A program made the translations under genes and the position numbers. The notes below the pieces were generated by a model. The model was given only the letters and a program-made list of their open reading frames with translations. It did not search any database and had not been told where the DNA came from. Shown here piece by piece: positions 43,177 through 55,611 of a stretch of 64,000 nucleotides of DNA (position 1 is the stretch's first letter; each line of letters starts with the position of its first letter). The stretch comes from Litsea cubeba. Taxonomy: Eukaryota > Streptophyta > Magnoliopsida > Laurales > Lauraceae. The DNA lies in assembly GCA_012931725.1 (NCBI GenBank), contig CM022949.1:52926798-52990797 (forward strand), read 5' to 3'.

Positions 43177-46100
43177 TGTCACGCCCCGAAACCGGGACCT
43201 GCAGCGAACCGATCTCGGGGTGCGAAATTTTGGAATAATTTGAAACTTTTTGTATAGTTCCCAAGATCCGCGTGAATGAGGATAATCACATCCCAACATA
43301 ATCAGAGTGTATTTTTCGCGGAAGCTAACCAAGGTGTTACGACTCGGAATCCGTGGCCATCGGGTTCCGTGTCGTACGCAACCAATGTCATAAAGCCATC
43401 ATAAACAGACTGGCATAAATCATAAATCACAATACACTGAGCTGGTAGTAACAAATCTATTATTTCCCATATTCAAATTACAATTAACAAGTGTCTTAAT
43501 TACAAACCCAAAAGAAAAAGGCTGATAAAGCCATACAACAATGTCCACTAAACAGAAATACTACCCCCAACACTTGATATACGAACTCTGGTGCCAAACT
43601 TGACATCAGGACGATATCAGTGGCAGCCTCTCACGTCAGACCGGCGGTCCCACCGCCTCCTCTGATCAAACACCTACAAACCGAAAAGAAGAGCTGGCAC
43701 CAAACAAAAGGGGGTCAGACACGACGGTCTGGCAAGCAAATAAACAAATAATATGAACAAAAGAACATATATAAAACCAGACGAAATCATCGAAAAAACC
43801 GAATAACGAGTCTAAACAATAATGACAATAAAGCATGCCAAATCAATCGAAAGTCCAAACATAAATATCAAGACGAATAAACGAGCAATCTCTAAAGCAT
43901 AAATGTCTCGAAAAGATAACCACCTAAGTAAGGCATTTAATAATTAGAAATACATTTAAAAACTGAAGAGTAGAAACAATACGATAAAGGTCGATGTCGT
44001 AAACATTAAACAAATCAAAGCATAAAAGCATAACCGACAAGAATCATAAACTAAAGTAATATGCAGATAAAACCTAGGCGACCACAAATAGCTAAATCCT
44101 CCTATCACCGAAGTAATAAGAGCAAACAAAGCGTAGCCACTAAACGTGGTACCAAACAAAGGATCAGAACCGTAGCCATAAAAATGGGACCGGCAAATCA
44201 AAAGTATCAGAACCGTAGCCATACAAATGGGACCGGCAGATAATTACCGTTGCCATGGTCGGTACAAACAGAATCCAAGCTGCAGCTGGCGAACAAAGTA
44301 AAGACCCCAAGCCGGATGATCAGTCCGACAAGGTGACCTAAGCCTAGTGGTGCCTTTAGTTTTCAAAACTCGAACGGATACAAATCTAACATAATACTAA
44401 TCCCTTTGGCTCAGGGGCTCGCACCACATAGCTCTGGCCCCGTCTTGCCTCGGGGTTTGTTTTCGGAATCATAGCCTCTTTGGCTCATGGGCTCGCACCA
44501 CATAGCTCTGGCCCAGTCTTGCCTCGAGGGTTTTAATTTCAAATACGAGTCTTATCAAAACAATAGTCTCATCGAAGAAATCCCGAATGTGACAAACATA
44601 ATTCATTCTCTTTTCAAATCGGATCGGAGAAATCGTACGAATTTCGATGGTGAACCGTTCAAATACGCATCGAGGTGATTTGTATAAAATCATACGAGCA
44701 ACCCTTTCGAACATGGAAAGACACATGATTTTATGACAAATCATCGATGCTATTTAGGTTAGTTCACCAAAGAATACAAATACAAAATACAAATACAAAT
44801 ATATTTTTCTGACTTGAAATGGGATGGACAGTGGAGAATGACCTAATGACTTACCAAGGGACCATCATAATGCACATTTAACCTTTAAACATTAATAAAT
44901 AAAGAATGTGTTTGATGCCAATGAAAATCCATAATGTTTAAATGATAAAGTGCGCATTGAGACCCGAAAGGTTCCCGGATAATCTCACATACGCTCATTC
45001 CCACCTCATTCCCATTTCACAAATTTCCAAGTACCAAAGGTAATGTCAAAACCCTCGAAAAACAGGCCCATAGCTGGCCTTAAACCAAGTCCAAATAACC
45101 TACTCATTTAGCCCAAAATAACCCCTTTAAACGAGGCCTAAACCATTATTAAAACAGTCCCAAGCACTAAGCTTGATTGGCCCACAAAACACATTTCAAA
45201 AACAGCCCAAAGTTAAACATTGATTGGCCCACAAAACACATTTCAAAAACAGCCCAAAGTTAAACATTGATTGGCCCACAAAACACATTTCCAAAAACAG
45301 CCCAAAGTTAAACATTGATTGGCCCACAAAACACATTTCAAAAACCACCCAAAACTGAACTTGAATTGCCCACAAAACAAGCTTTAAAACAGTCCACAAC
45401 TGATCTTAAAAACGACCCAAAACTGATTTGAATCAGGCCCACAAACTGATTTTTAAACAGCCCAAAAACTGATTTTAATCAAGCCCAAAAACTGATTTTA
45501 ATCAAGCCCAAGGAAGCCCCAACAATCCAGCCCACAAAATGATCCACACTCGGGCCCAAACCAACCCCCAGGCTAAGCTGGGCCTCGCTCGAGCGAACCA
45601 GGTCCGCTCGAGCGGACCCAGACAGTAGCTGGGTCGCTCGAGCGGCCCAGTGGGTCGCTCGAGCGAGGGCCAGGCAGTGCCTGGTCCGCTCGAGCGACCC
45701 AGTGGGTCGCTCGAGCGGACTGGGCCTGCCCAGTCCAGCCCGGCTGTGCAAGTTCTCCACTTCTTTGCATTTTTCTGATTTTTTTCTTGATTCTTTTGAT
45801 CCCTTTTCTTTCATACAAATTTCCAAGATTTGTTGGGTCCTTCCTTGACCTTCCAAACTCATCAAACCACCAACCACAATCAAACCAACTAATCCAAACA
45901 CCCTACTTTGAAATCAAAGTCTTCTTCCTTGGCTTTGAACCCAAACCCTTAGCATAAAAATTAATTTTCAAAATGATCAAAGTGAAAGACAAACTTTCAA
46001 TGCATTGTAAAACAATGACATAAGAGAAAATCAAGCAAAACATTACTCCATTTGTCCAAAACAAATCTATGAAGCATAAAAGATTTAAAGCCTGGCACAA

Positions 46101-47116
46101 AACAACATGATATGAACAAAATACATGCAACCATCATATTAATTGGAAATTCACTTGCCTTGGTCAAGAGAAGATGTAAAAACACTCCAAGAAGGTCCTC
46201 TCATGGCCTCAAGCTCCCAAAATTTCGAAATCCCCAAATAGCTCAAGAGAACCCTAAAAATCCAATCCATTGAAAACCTCCATGAAAACCCTAACAAACG
46301 GGTTTAAAACACTCCAAATGGAGAGGAGAACAAGAATCTCAAGAAAGAAATGACATTGCAAACCTTTGGGTGCCCCAAACAAGAAGAAGAGCTTGAAAGA
46401 TGGGTCTTCTCTAGCTCAAACATCTCAAAAATGGTGTCCCTATGAAGCTTGAGAGATGGGGAAGAAGAAGAGGAGCTCCAATCTCCATTTAGCATCAAGG
46501 GAGGAGGGATACATGAGGAGAGAGAAAGGGGGCTGGGGGAAACCCTAATCCCTCTTCGTTGCAGGAAATGAGAGAAAGAATGGGGGAGACAAGAGAGGTT
46601 CCAAGGGTTTTATAGAGAAAATGGGCTGGGCCCCATGGGCCCCAAGCTCACTAAAGCTGAAACTAAGGTTTGCGGGTCCCGAATGAAAACGACGAAGAAG
46701 AGAAAAACGATCGGCGAAATATCTACTTTCCAAAAAGTGTATTTTCCCCCAATTTCTGAAATTTTCGAAATTCATGGACAGATTTAGTGAAAATGCCATT
46801 TTTGCCTTTTTTCCTCGAAAAACGTGATTTCTGAGTATCAAACCAAGATGATCAAAACATGAAAGTTGTTAAACTTCATAAAATGAGTCAAAATACACCA
46901 AATCCAGAATTTTTAGAAATCCGAAGTAATTTCCCATAAAAAAATACAGATCCTAAGGACCGGGTCAAACTAAAGTCAACGGTCTTCAAAATCTCCAAGG
47001 CAAGGAAAAATCCGGTCAAACTCAAATACGCGGTCAAACTAAATCAAATCTCGCTTAAAAAGCTAAACCACGATTAAAACAATGCTAAACAAAAGGGTTG
47101 GGGTCGGGATCTTACA
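43177..47116 (-). repeat. 3' LTR (left end on the plus strand) of long-LTR copy 2
   Basis: This 3,940-bp repeat is the downstream LTR with respect to the element's own direction. Its minus-strand TATA box is at 46614-46608, and it carries six CGCTCGAGCG palindromes at 45588-45720. Confidence 0.92.
45080..45540 (-). repeat. ~47-bp tandem repeat within the long LTR of copy 2
   Basis: Units read on the plus strand as GCCCAAAGTTAAACATTGATTG plus GGCCCACAAAACACATTTC. There are four nearly identical copies followed by diverged ones. The second LTR has the same array at 50960-51415. Confidence 0.75.
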
Positions 47117-47131
47117 TCCTCCCCCCCTTAG
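47117..47131 (-). other. polypurine tract of long-LTR copy 2
   Basis: The plus strand reads TCCTCCCCCCCTTAG, the complement of a purine tract like that of copy 1, directly beside the LTR. Confidence 0.85.
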
Positions 47132-49046
47132 AATCCATTTGGTCCTCCAAATGGCTTAAACCAAATCGAAATCGAAAACCCAAAAAGACAAACGAAGACA
47201 CTGACGCCCTATGCTAGACCTCGGCTACTGAGAGACCTCTTATCAAATCCGACGTTGAGATGCACGGTCAATCACATTCTGATTCGGTTGAAGGCTTCAC
47301 ACTATTCTACATATCTGCTCTAAAACAAACTCCTCTGGCCAAACTAGTGTCCAACACTCCTAAGCATCCTTGGTGCCATCTGTAGGTCTTGCACTGGATC
47401 AATCCTTTTACTTAACTCGTCAGTCACTGTCAGTCCAAGAACTGCAAATTCTGCCTCTTTCTATCACTTTGGAAATCTGTGCCTTAAGTCCTACAAACTG
47501 TACACGGTGCTCTTGACGCTTGCCTCTTCAGATCTCATTCTTCAAGTCTTCTACCATCGACACCTGAAACTTTCAATCCATGTCTTGAATGATGTTGATC
47601 CTCTCGTAGACCCAACTTTGTCTTCAACTGAACTAGCACACATCCTGACATCCATCCACCCTTCAATCCATACACCTCCAAACTCCAACCATAGGCTAAT
47701 ATCGCTCACTCCAATCAATGCAAAAACAAATCTTACAATTTGAAACATATTGACTAAAATAATTACTTAGTTAAATCTCATCATTTTAAAACATAGTAGA
47801 AGTTGAACTTCCAAATTATCAAATAAAACTTAATAAAGAAAGTTTATCAAAGTTTGAATATGAAACAACATTATTCAATTTGAAATTCATATTTATAGTA
47901 TAACTATTCATCAAACTTCGTTGAAATCTGAGTGTTAATTGAATACTAAACCTTGTTGAAAACTAACTCATTTGTTTATAAAAAATCTTGCGAAAACCTA
48001 AATAAAGTTGAGCGTTAAACAAATGTAGGAAATCTACATAAAATCTAAACACAAAAACCTTTAAGAAATTTCATTTTACATAGCCAAAGAAAACAACTCA
48101 ATGAAATAGAAATCTCACACTACTCTTTGAGAAAGAAACACAATTTTGAGTTACATGCTTTTAAAGACCAATCTTGAAGACAAGATCATGTGACTCATGA
48201 AAAGAGTATATAACATAGTTTATTTCAAAGTAAGCCTTAAAGAAGGAACATAAATCCATTTTTAAACATTATAAGGATAAACCATAGATATCAATGAAAA
48301 CATGTCAAAGATGAAAACATCAAGAAAATCATTTTAAATAAGAAATGAACATCCAACCCACCGAGGTACTCCCTTGCTGAATCAATTACACCGGCTAACT
48401 AAGCTGCAAGTTACCGAACTTCTCAACCAAAACCACGACCATGCTCGTCGAATCCGAGGAAATCCCTGAGTTCCTTGCACCACTCCAAATCTTACTAACT
48501 AAAGTCACTTCTCTCTTCATAAAAATTGCCAACTAATGTGTCTCCTGCAGTCCTTCATCTTGGAAAGACGGTCTGAGTTCACCCAAAAATCCACATTAAC
48601 TTACTCTGGTGCGCTGCATGACGATCTTTAATTAACTGAGAGGGGGTCTTCGAACGCTGCTCAAGTTCTACTTTGACTGGCAACTGCACAAGTCTTCTCT
48701 TAATAATCACATTGAAGATGCTGAAGGCTGAAAATCTGCTGAGGTTCTCCGAAAACAACATACTAAATCCACGAGGTTCTCAGTCTCCGACACAAGCAAA
48801 GATAAAAGACACTGAACAAGAGTATGGAGATTTTAAATTCTCCACCACTAAGGAGGAAATTTGGCCGTCCAAATCTCCTAACAACACGAACTAAAAGAAA
48901 AGACAAGCAAAATCTCCCGAACTGAAAGAAAAGCCGACTCAAATCCAAAGAAACAAAGACACGAGAAAACAAATCGACACAATCTAACGGATCCTCACCA
49001 CACGTCTTAATGTCTCTAGAGTATTTTATTTCCTAGAAACTAACCA
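47132..49046 (-). other. non-coding core of long-LTR copy 2
   Basis: Homologous to the core of copy 1 in opposite orientation. No ORF of interest; nothing beyond AT-rich sequence is seen. Confidence 0.7.
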
Positions 49047-49058
49047 GCTCTGATACCA
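49047..49058 (-). other. primer-binding site of long-LTR copy 2
   Basis: Plus-strand GCTCTGATACCA is the complement of TGGTATCAGAGC, four bases from the LTR. Confidence 0.9.
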
Positions 49059-49062
49059 AACC

Positions 49063-52000
49063 TGTCACGCCCCGAAACCGGGACCTGCAGCGAACCGATC
49101 TCGGGGTGCGAAATTTTGGAATAATTTGAAACTTTTTGTATAGTTCCCAAGATCCGCGTGAATGAGGATAATCACATCCCAACATAATCAGAGTGTATTT
49201 TTCGCGGAAGCTAACCAAGGTGTTACGACTCGGAATCCGTGGCCATCGGGTTCCGTGTCGTACGCAACCAATGTCATAAAGCCATCATAAACAGACTGGC
49301 ATAAATCATAAATCACAATACACTGAGCTGGTAGTAACAAATCTATTATTTCCCATATTCAAATTACAATTAACAAGTGTCTTAATTACAAACCCAAAAG
49401 AAAAAGGCTGATAAAGCCATACAACAATGTCCACTAAACAGAAATACTACCCCCAACACTTGATATACGAACTCTGGTGCCAAACTTGACATCAGGACGA
49501 TATCAGTGGCAGCCTCTCACGTCAGACCGGCGGTCCCACCGCCTCCTCTGATCAAACACCTACAAACCGAAAAGAAGAGCTGGCACCAAACAAAAGGGGG
49601 TCAGACACGACGGTCTGGCAAGCAAATAAACAAATAATATGAACAAAAGAACATATATAAAACCAGACGAAATCATCGAAAAACCGAATAACGAGTCTAA
49701 ACAATAATGACAATAAAGCATGCCAAATCAATCGAAAGTCCAAACATAAATATCAAGACGAATAAACGAGCAATCTCTAAAGCATAAATGTCTCGAAAAG
49801 ATAACCACCTAAGTAAGGCATTTAATAATTAGAAATACATTTAAAAACTGAAGAGTAGAAACAATACGATAAAGGTCGATGTCGTAAACATTAAACAAAT
49901 CAAAGCATAAAAAGCATAACCGACAAGAATCATAAACTAAAGTAATATGCAGATAAAACCTAGGCGACCACAAATAGCTAAATCCTCCTATCACCGAAGT
50001 AATAAGAGCAAACAAAGCGTAGCCACTAAACGTGGTACCAAACAAAGGATCAGAACCGTAGCCATAAAAATGGGACCGGCAAATCAAAAGTATCAGAACC
50101 GTAGCCATACAAATGGGACCGGCAGATAATTACCGTTGCCATGGTCGGTACAAACAGAATCCAAGCTGCAGCTGGCGAACAAAGTAAAGACCCCAAGCCG
50201 GATGATCAGTCCGACAAGGTGACCTAAGCCTAGTGGTGCCTTTAGTTTTCAAAACTCGAACGGATACAAATCTAACATAATACTAATCCCTTTGGCTCAG
50301 GGGCTCGCACCACATAGCTCTGGCCCCGTCTTGCCTCGGGGTTTGTTTTCGGAATCATAGCCTCTTTGGCTCATGGGCTCGCACCACATAGCTCTGGCCC
50401 AGTCTTGCCTCGAGGGTTTTAATTTCAAATACGAGTCTTATCAAAACAATAGTCTCATCGAAGAAATCCCGAATGTGACAAACATAATTCATTCTCTTTT
50501 CAAATCGGATCGGAGAAATCGTACGAATTTCGATGGTGAACCGTTCAAATACGCATCGAGGTGATTTGTATAAAATCATACGAGCAACCCTTTCGAACAT
50601 GGAAAGACACATGATTTTATGACAAATCATCGATGCTATTTAGGTTAGTTCACCAAAGAATACAAATACAAAATACAAATACAAATATATTTTTCTGACT
50701 TGAAATGGGATGGACAGTGGAGAATGACCTAATGACTTACCAAGGGACCATCATAATGCACATTTAACCTTTAAACATTAATAAATAAAGAATGTGTTTG
50801 ATGCCAATGAAAATCCATAATGTTTAAATGATAAAGTGCACATTGAGACCCGAAAGGTTCCCGGATAATCTCACATACGCTCATTCCCACCTCATTCCCA
50901 TTTCACAAATTTCCAAGTACCAAAGGTAATGTCAAAACCCTCGAAAAACAGGCCCATAGCTGGCCTTAAACCAAGTCCAAATAACCTACTCATTTAGCCC
51001 AAAATAACCCCTTTAAACGAGGCCTAAACCATTATTAAAACAGTCCCAAGCACTAAGCTTGATTGGCCCACAAAACACATTTCAAAAACAGCCCAAAGTT
51101 AAACATTGATTGGCCCACAAAACACATTTCAAAAACAGCCCAAAGTTAAACATTGATTGGCCCACAAACACATTTCAAAACAGCCCAAAGTTAAACATTG
51201 ATTGGCCCACAAAACACATTTCAAAAACCACCCAAAACTGAACTTGAATTGCCCACAAAACAAGCTTTAAAAACAGTCCACAACTGATCTTAAAAACGAC
51301 CCAAAACTGATTTGAATCAGGCCCACAAACTGATTTTTAAACAGCCCAAAAACTGATTTTAATCAAGCCCAAAACTGATTTTAATCAAGCCCAAGGAAGC
51401 CCCAACAATCCAGCCCACAAAATGATCCACACTCGGGCCCAAACCAACCCCCAGGCTAAGCTGGGCCTCGCTCGAGCGAACCAGGTCCGCTCGAGCGGAC
51501 CCAGACAGTAGCTGGGTCGCTCGAGCGGCCCAGTGGGTCGCTCGAGCGAGGGCCAGGCAGTGCCTGGTCCGCTCGAGCGACCCAGTGGGTCGCTCGAGCG
51601 GACTGGGCCTGCCCAGTCCAGCCCGGCTGTGCAAGTTCTCCACTTCTTTGCATTTTTCTGATTTTTTTCTTGATTCTTTTGATCCCTTTTCTTTCATACA
51701 AATTTCCAAGATTTGTTGGGTCCTTCCTTGACCTTCCAAACTCATCAAACCACCAACCACAATCAAACCAACTAATCCAAACACCCTACTTTGAAATCAA
51801 AGTCTTCTTCCTTGGCTTTGAACCCAAACCCTTAGCATAAAAATTAATTTTCAAAATGATCAAGTGAAAGACAAACTTTCAATGCATTGTAAAACAATGA
51901 CATAAGAGAAAATCAAGCAAAACATTACTCCATTTGTCCAAAACAAATCTATGAAGCATAAAGATTTAAAGCCTAGCACAAAACAACATGATATGAACAA

Positions 52001-52998
52001 AATACATGCAACCATCATATTAATTGGAAATTCACTTGCCTTGGTCAAGAGAAGATGTAAAAACACTCCAAGAAGGTCCTCTCATGGCCTCAAGCTCCCA
52101 AAATTTCGAAATCCCCAAATAGCTCAAGAGAACCCTAAAAATCCAATCCATTGAAAACCTCCATGAAAACCCTAACAAACGGGTTTAAAACACTCCAAAT
52201 GGAGAGGAGAACAAGAATCTCAAGAAAGAAAATGACATTGCAAACCTTTGGGTGCCCCAAACAAGAAGAAGAGCTTGAAAGATGGGTCTTCTCTAGCTCA
52301 AACATCTCAAAAATGGTGTCCCTATGAAGCTTGAGAGATGGGGAAGAAGAAGAGGAGCTCCAATCTCCATTTAGCATCAAGGGAGGAGGGATACATGAGG
52401 AGAGAGAAAGGGGGCTGGGGGAAACCCTAATCCCTCTTCGTTGCAGGAAATGAGAGAAAGAATGGGGGAGACAAGAGAGGTCCAAGGGTTTTATAGAGAA
52501 AATGGGCTGGGCCCCATGGGCCCCAAGCTCACTAAAGCTGAAACTAAGGTTTGCGGGTCCCGAATGAAAACGACGAAGAAGAGAAAAACGATCGGCGAAA
52601 TATCTACTTTCCAAAAAGTGTATTTTCCCCAATTTCTGAAATTTTCGAAATTCATGGACAGATTTAGTGAAAATGCCATTTTTGCCTTTTTTTCCTCGAA
52701 AAAACGTGATTTCTGAGTATCAAACCAAGATGATCAAAACATGAAAGTTGTTAAACTTCATAAAATGAGTCAAAATACACCAAATCCAGAATTTTTAGAA
52801 ATCCGAAGTAATTTCCCATAAAAAAATACAGATCCTAAGGACCGGGTCAAACTAAAGTCAACGGTCTTCAAAATCTCCAAGGCAAGGAAAAATCCGGTCA
52901 AACTCAAATACGCGGTCAAACTAAATCAAATCTCGCTTAAAAAGCTAAACCACGATTAAAACAATGCTAAACAAAAGGGTTGGGGTCGGGATCTTACA
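49063..52998 (-). repeat. 5' LTR (right end on the plus strand) of long-LTR copy 2
   Basis: 3,936 bp, nearly identical to the left LTR. Small indels are visible, for example one T fewer near 52480 and an A-run change near 51175. The minus-strand TATA box is at 52495-52489. Confidence 0.92.
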
Positions 52999-53039
52999 CA
53001 CATCGACTAGAAATGATAAGCAACTCGTCGCTGTACCTC

Positions 53040-53050
53040 GAGGGGGCATT
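53040..53050 (+). other. polypurine tract of Tat element B
   Basis: GAGGGGGCATT directly before the LTR, identical to element A. Confidence 0.8.
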
Positions 53051-55611
53051 TGTTGAGACCAAAAATGTCACTTTGCCTCTTCAAGATCCAAAGAGGTACA
53101 TGAAGTCGCAACCTGCCATAAATAGGCAATGATGCTTCCAAAAAATCAAATCTTGTCAGAATCAAACAAAAACTGCAAGATCCTTCAAGACAGCCAAAAG
53201 AGGAGTACACAAGAAGTTTCGGGCCATTTCAAAATCATTTGGCCTAACTTCGCTTCTCCGGCAGCTGAAAAGGAGCTCCCGGCGGTAAAAGCATCGGAGA
53301 CACCAAATCTTCGATCAGAGCCGACGGATGGTCTCAAAATACATCCAAAAGGCTCAACGTCAAGTTCCAAGTCAAACCGACAACGTTTGACCCTACATTA
53401 ACCCTCGAACAGCTAAATCAAGCCTCTCAGCGGCGAGAACCACCGAGGCCATCACTCATTAGATAGAGCACATGGACGGCTTCAAAATGCTTACAAAGGG
53501 CTACACGTCAAATTTTAGGTCATTTCGACAACATTTGACCATAGTTTGACGCTCGGAAGCCAAATCAGGCCTCTCGGCGGCAAAGCTCCCTGGGACCATG
53601 GTTTTCAAGACAGAGCCTATGGATCATCTTAAAATGACTCTAATAGGTTCCCTGTCAAATTTCAAGTCAATCGGACATCAGTTGACCGCATATCAAACCG
53701 CGACATCTTCATCGCGATAAAAGCGAGTCTGCTAGTGATAGGACCCCAAACGGCTTCAAAACTCGAACAAAAGCCTATGGTTGGTCTTATTTATTGCTCA
53801 GGAGGCTTCACACCAAATTTCAAGTCATTCCGACATCGTTTGTCCCAGTTTCAGCTTCTGACGGAAAATCGGCATCTCTGCGCGACAAAGTCTTCGGCTT
53901 TCTCAGGAAATTGGAAACTTTGCAAAATAAAATGCAAGGATTCTCATCAGGTTTCCTACAGGGAAATCAGGCCAATAAATGGTCAAAATGTCAAGGAAAA
54001 ATACAGAAAAAAAAAGAATAAAAAAACAGCAAAAAAGGACACAAAACGGGACAAAAAGGGGGAAAACCCCCCAGGGTCGCAGACCCTGGAGCCCGGGATC
54101 GCCGGGAACGCCCCGGAAACCCCAGTTTTCGCCGTTTTTTCACGATTCGAAGCGTCCGGCCTCTGGTACTTTCCAAAATTCATACTTTTGAGACACCAAA
54201 TCCTCTGCCATCCGGCAAAAACACGGGTCAATCATCAAAAGTATCGAAAACAACATTGATCGCCACCCGGTCAACCAAAAAAAGTGTGCTTTCTACCCGA
54301 CCGATCGAGAAATCGTCAGGACAGATGGCACCGACCCGCTGTTGGCAACCAACACCTAAAGTCACATGGTCATCCGATGTCGATCTACATGAAGATCCAT
54401 CGATGATCATTGCCAGAAGAATGACAAAAGACGCGGCACGGCCCGCGACTCTTCAACTGCTCGGCGACCACTTAATGCGATTAATTGACTAGCTTTAATA
54501 CAGTCATTAATCCATTTCTTTGGATGGACCAATCAGAAGCAAGCATCCGGGAGTTACAAGTCAAGAGATTCATGGCATTTAACACATGAAACTCCTCCCA
54601 TCATGGCGATTAAAGGCGATTAAATGCCCTCAATCTCCTCCGGCCAATCAGAAGCCAAGAAAAAGGAGTTACAAAATAAAGAATTCAATCTTGTAACTCC
54701 TCCCTTTATGTAGCTTTATGACAATTAAGGCTCATAAACCCTCCTAAATGGCTACCTAAAAGCCTATGAATAGGAGAGCTCTCCAAGAAGAAAAGGACGG
54801 AGACATAACAGAAAACACACAGACAACAGACTGCAGAAAATCCGGAAACTCAGACAGAAAAAGGCATCAAAGAGAGAAAACTCTGCGGAAGTTCTACACC
54901 GACCACCGCTACAAGGTGACAAAAGTCCCTTGGGGGGTACCCCCCCCCCAAGGTCCTTGCCTTCTCCTTCTGCATCCAAATGGCTTTTCAGCTCGTCTAC
55001 TCGGCTTTTTATTGGACATAGGACCTTCTTTTGGTCTTTGTTCTCTAAAAACCTGAGGTTATAGCCAAGCCAAGCGAATCAATAGCATCCTCTGTTCTCA
55101 TCTGCATGGATGATGGCGAAGTCCACATATGGCTTGCGACCGTCAATCTGAACGGGTCCCCCACAATCTCCTGAAAAGTTAGATCCTCATTTTCTTGCTT
55201 TTCATTGTAGTTTGTATTTTATCAAAAGAGACAAAAAAAATCGCAACTCTTGTCTTTCATTATTGATAAGGATTGTAAATCGGCTATAAACGCCAAAATC
55301 AGCTATAAACGCCAAAAATCGGCTATAAATGCCAAAAAATCGCCTTTTACGGCAAATCAAGAAAATGTCTCTTTTCTTAAATATATGTGCAATGGAAAAC
55401 TTGAAAGAAGTTGATTTCTTTTTTTACTTGCGAAGGTTGATCTCCGGATCACCACTTGCAATTCCAAGTAAAACAGAAAATCTGGCACACCCACACAAAA
55501 GAAATGTTGATGCACGCCCCTTGCCCCCCTGGGTTAAGAAAGGGTCAGACCCAACGGACTCCCACATCCGCCGACCTCGGTAGGACAAGGCGCCAGGAGC
55601 GCGGCCCATCA
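53051..55611 (+). repeat. 3' LTR of Tat element B
   Basis: This is 2,561 bp, from TGTTGAGACC to GCGGCCCATCA, and is the only uninterrupted full LTR of the Tat family here. Around 53250-53600 it carries several imperfect modules with the pattern CAAATCAAGCCTCTC-GGCGG, CGGCTTCAAAAT and GTCAAATTTCAAGTC; copy A has fewer. It contains the G/C palindrome (54928-54953), a mutated TATA box (TATGAATA near 54774) and the CGGCTATAAACGCCA repeats (55278-55345). ORFs across it are shadows. Confidence 0.9.

Larger units (their letters stand above)
43177..52998 (-). mobile_element. non-coding LTR retrotransposon with 3.94-kb LTRs, copy 2, inverted
   Basis: This is the same family as copy 1 but on the minus strand. 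On the plus strand it begins TGTCACGCCCCGAAACC and ends GGGATCTTACA. LTRs are 43177-47116 and 49063-52998, and the core is 1.95 kb. The target duplication CACAT lies at 43172-43176 and 52999-53003. The flanks rejoin into the uninterrupted tail sequence seen in element A (21760-21770). The two LTRs are nearly identical. Relative to copy 1 it has a tandem duplication of about 75 bp at 44400-44530 and a different amplified repeat, so it is a separate subfamily member. Confidence 0.9.
33864..55611 (+). mobile_element. Tat-type retrotransposon B, 3' part, with one nested insertion
   Basis: It starts abruptly inside the RNase H region of pol, right after the LTR of element A. It continues through integrase, the tail repeats, the antisense PMD gene and tail, and the 3' LTR (53051-55611). 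The long-LTR copy 2 splits the tail at 43176/52999. The abrupt start fits element A having inserted into B's pol, with TSD GTCTC predicted at 33864-33868. Confidence 0.8.
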
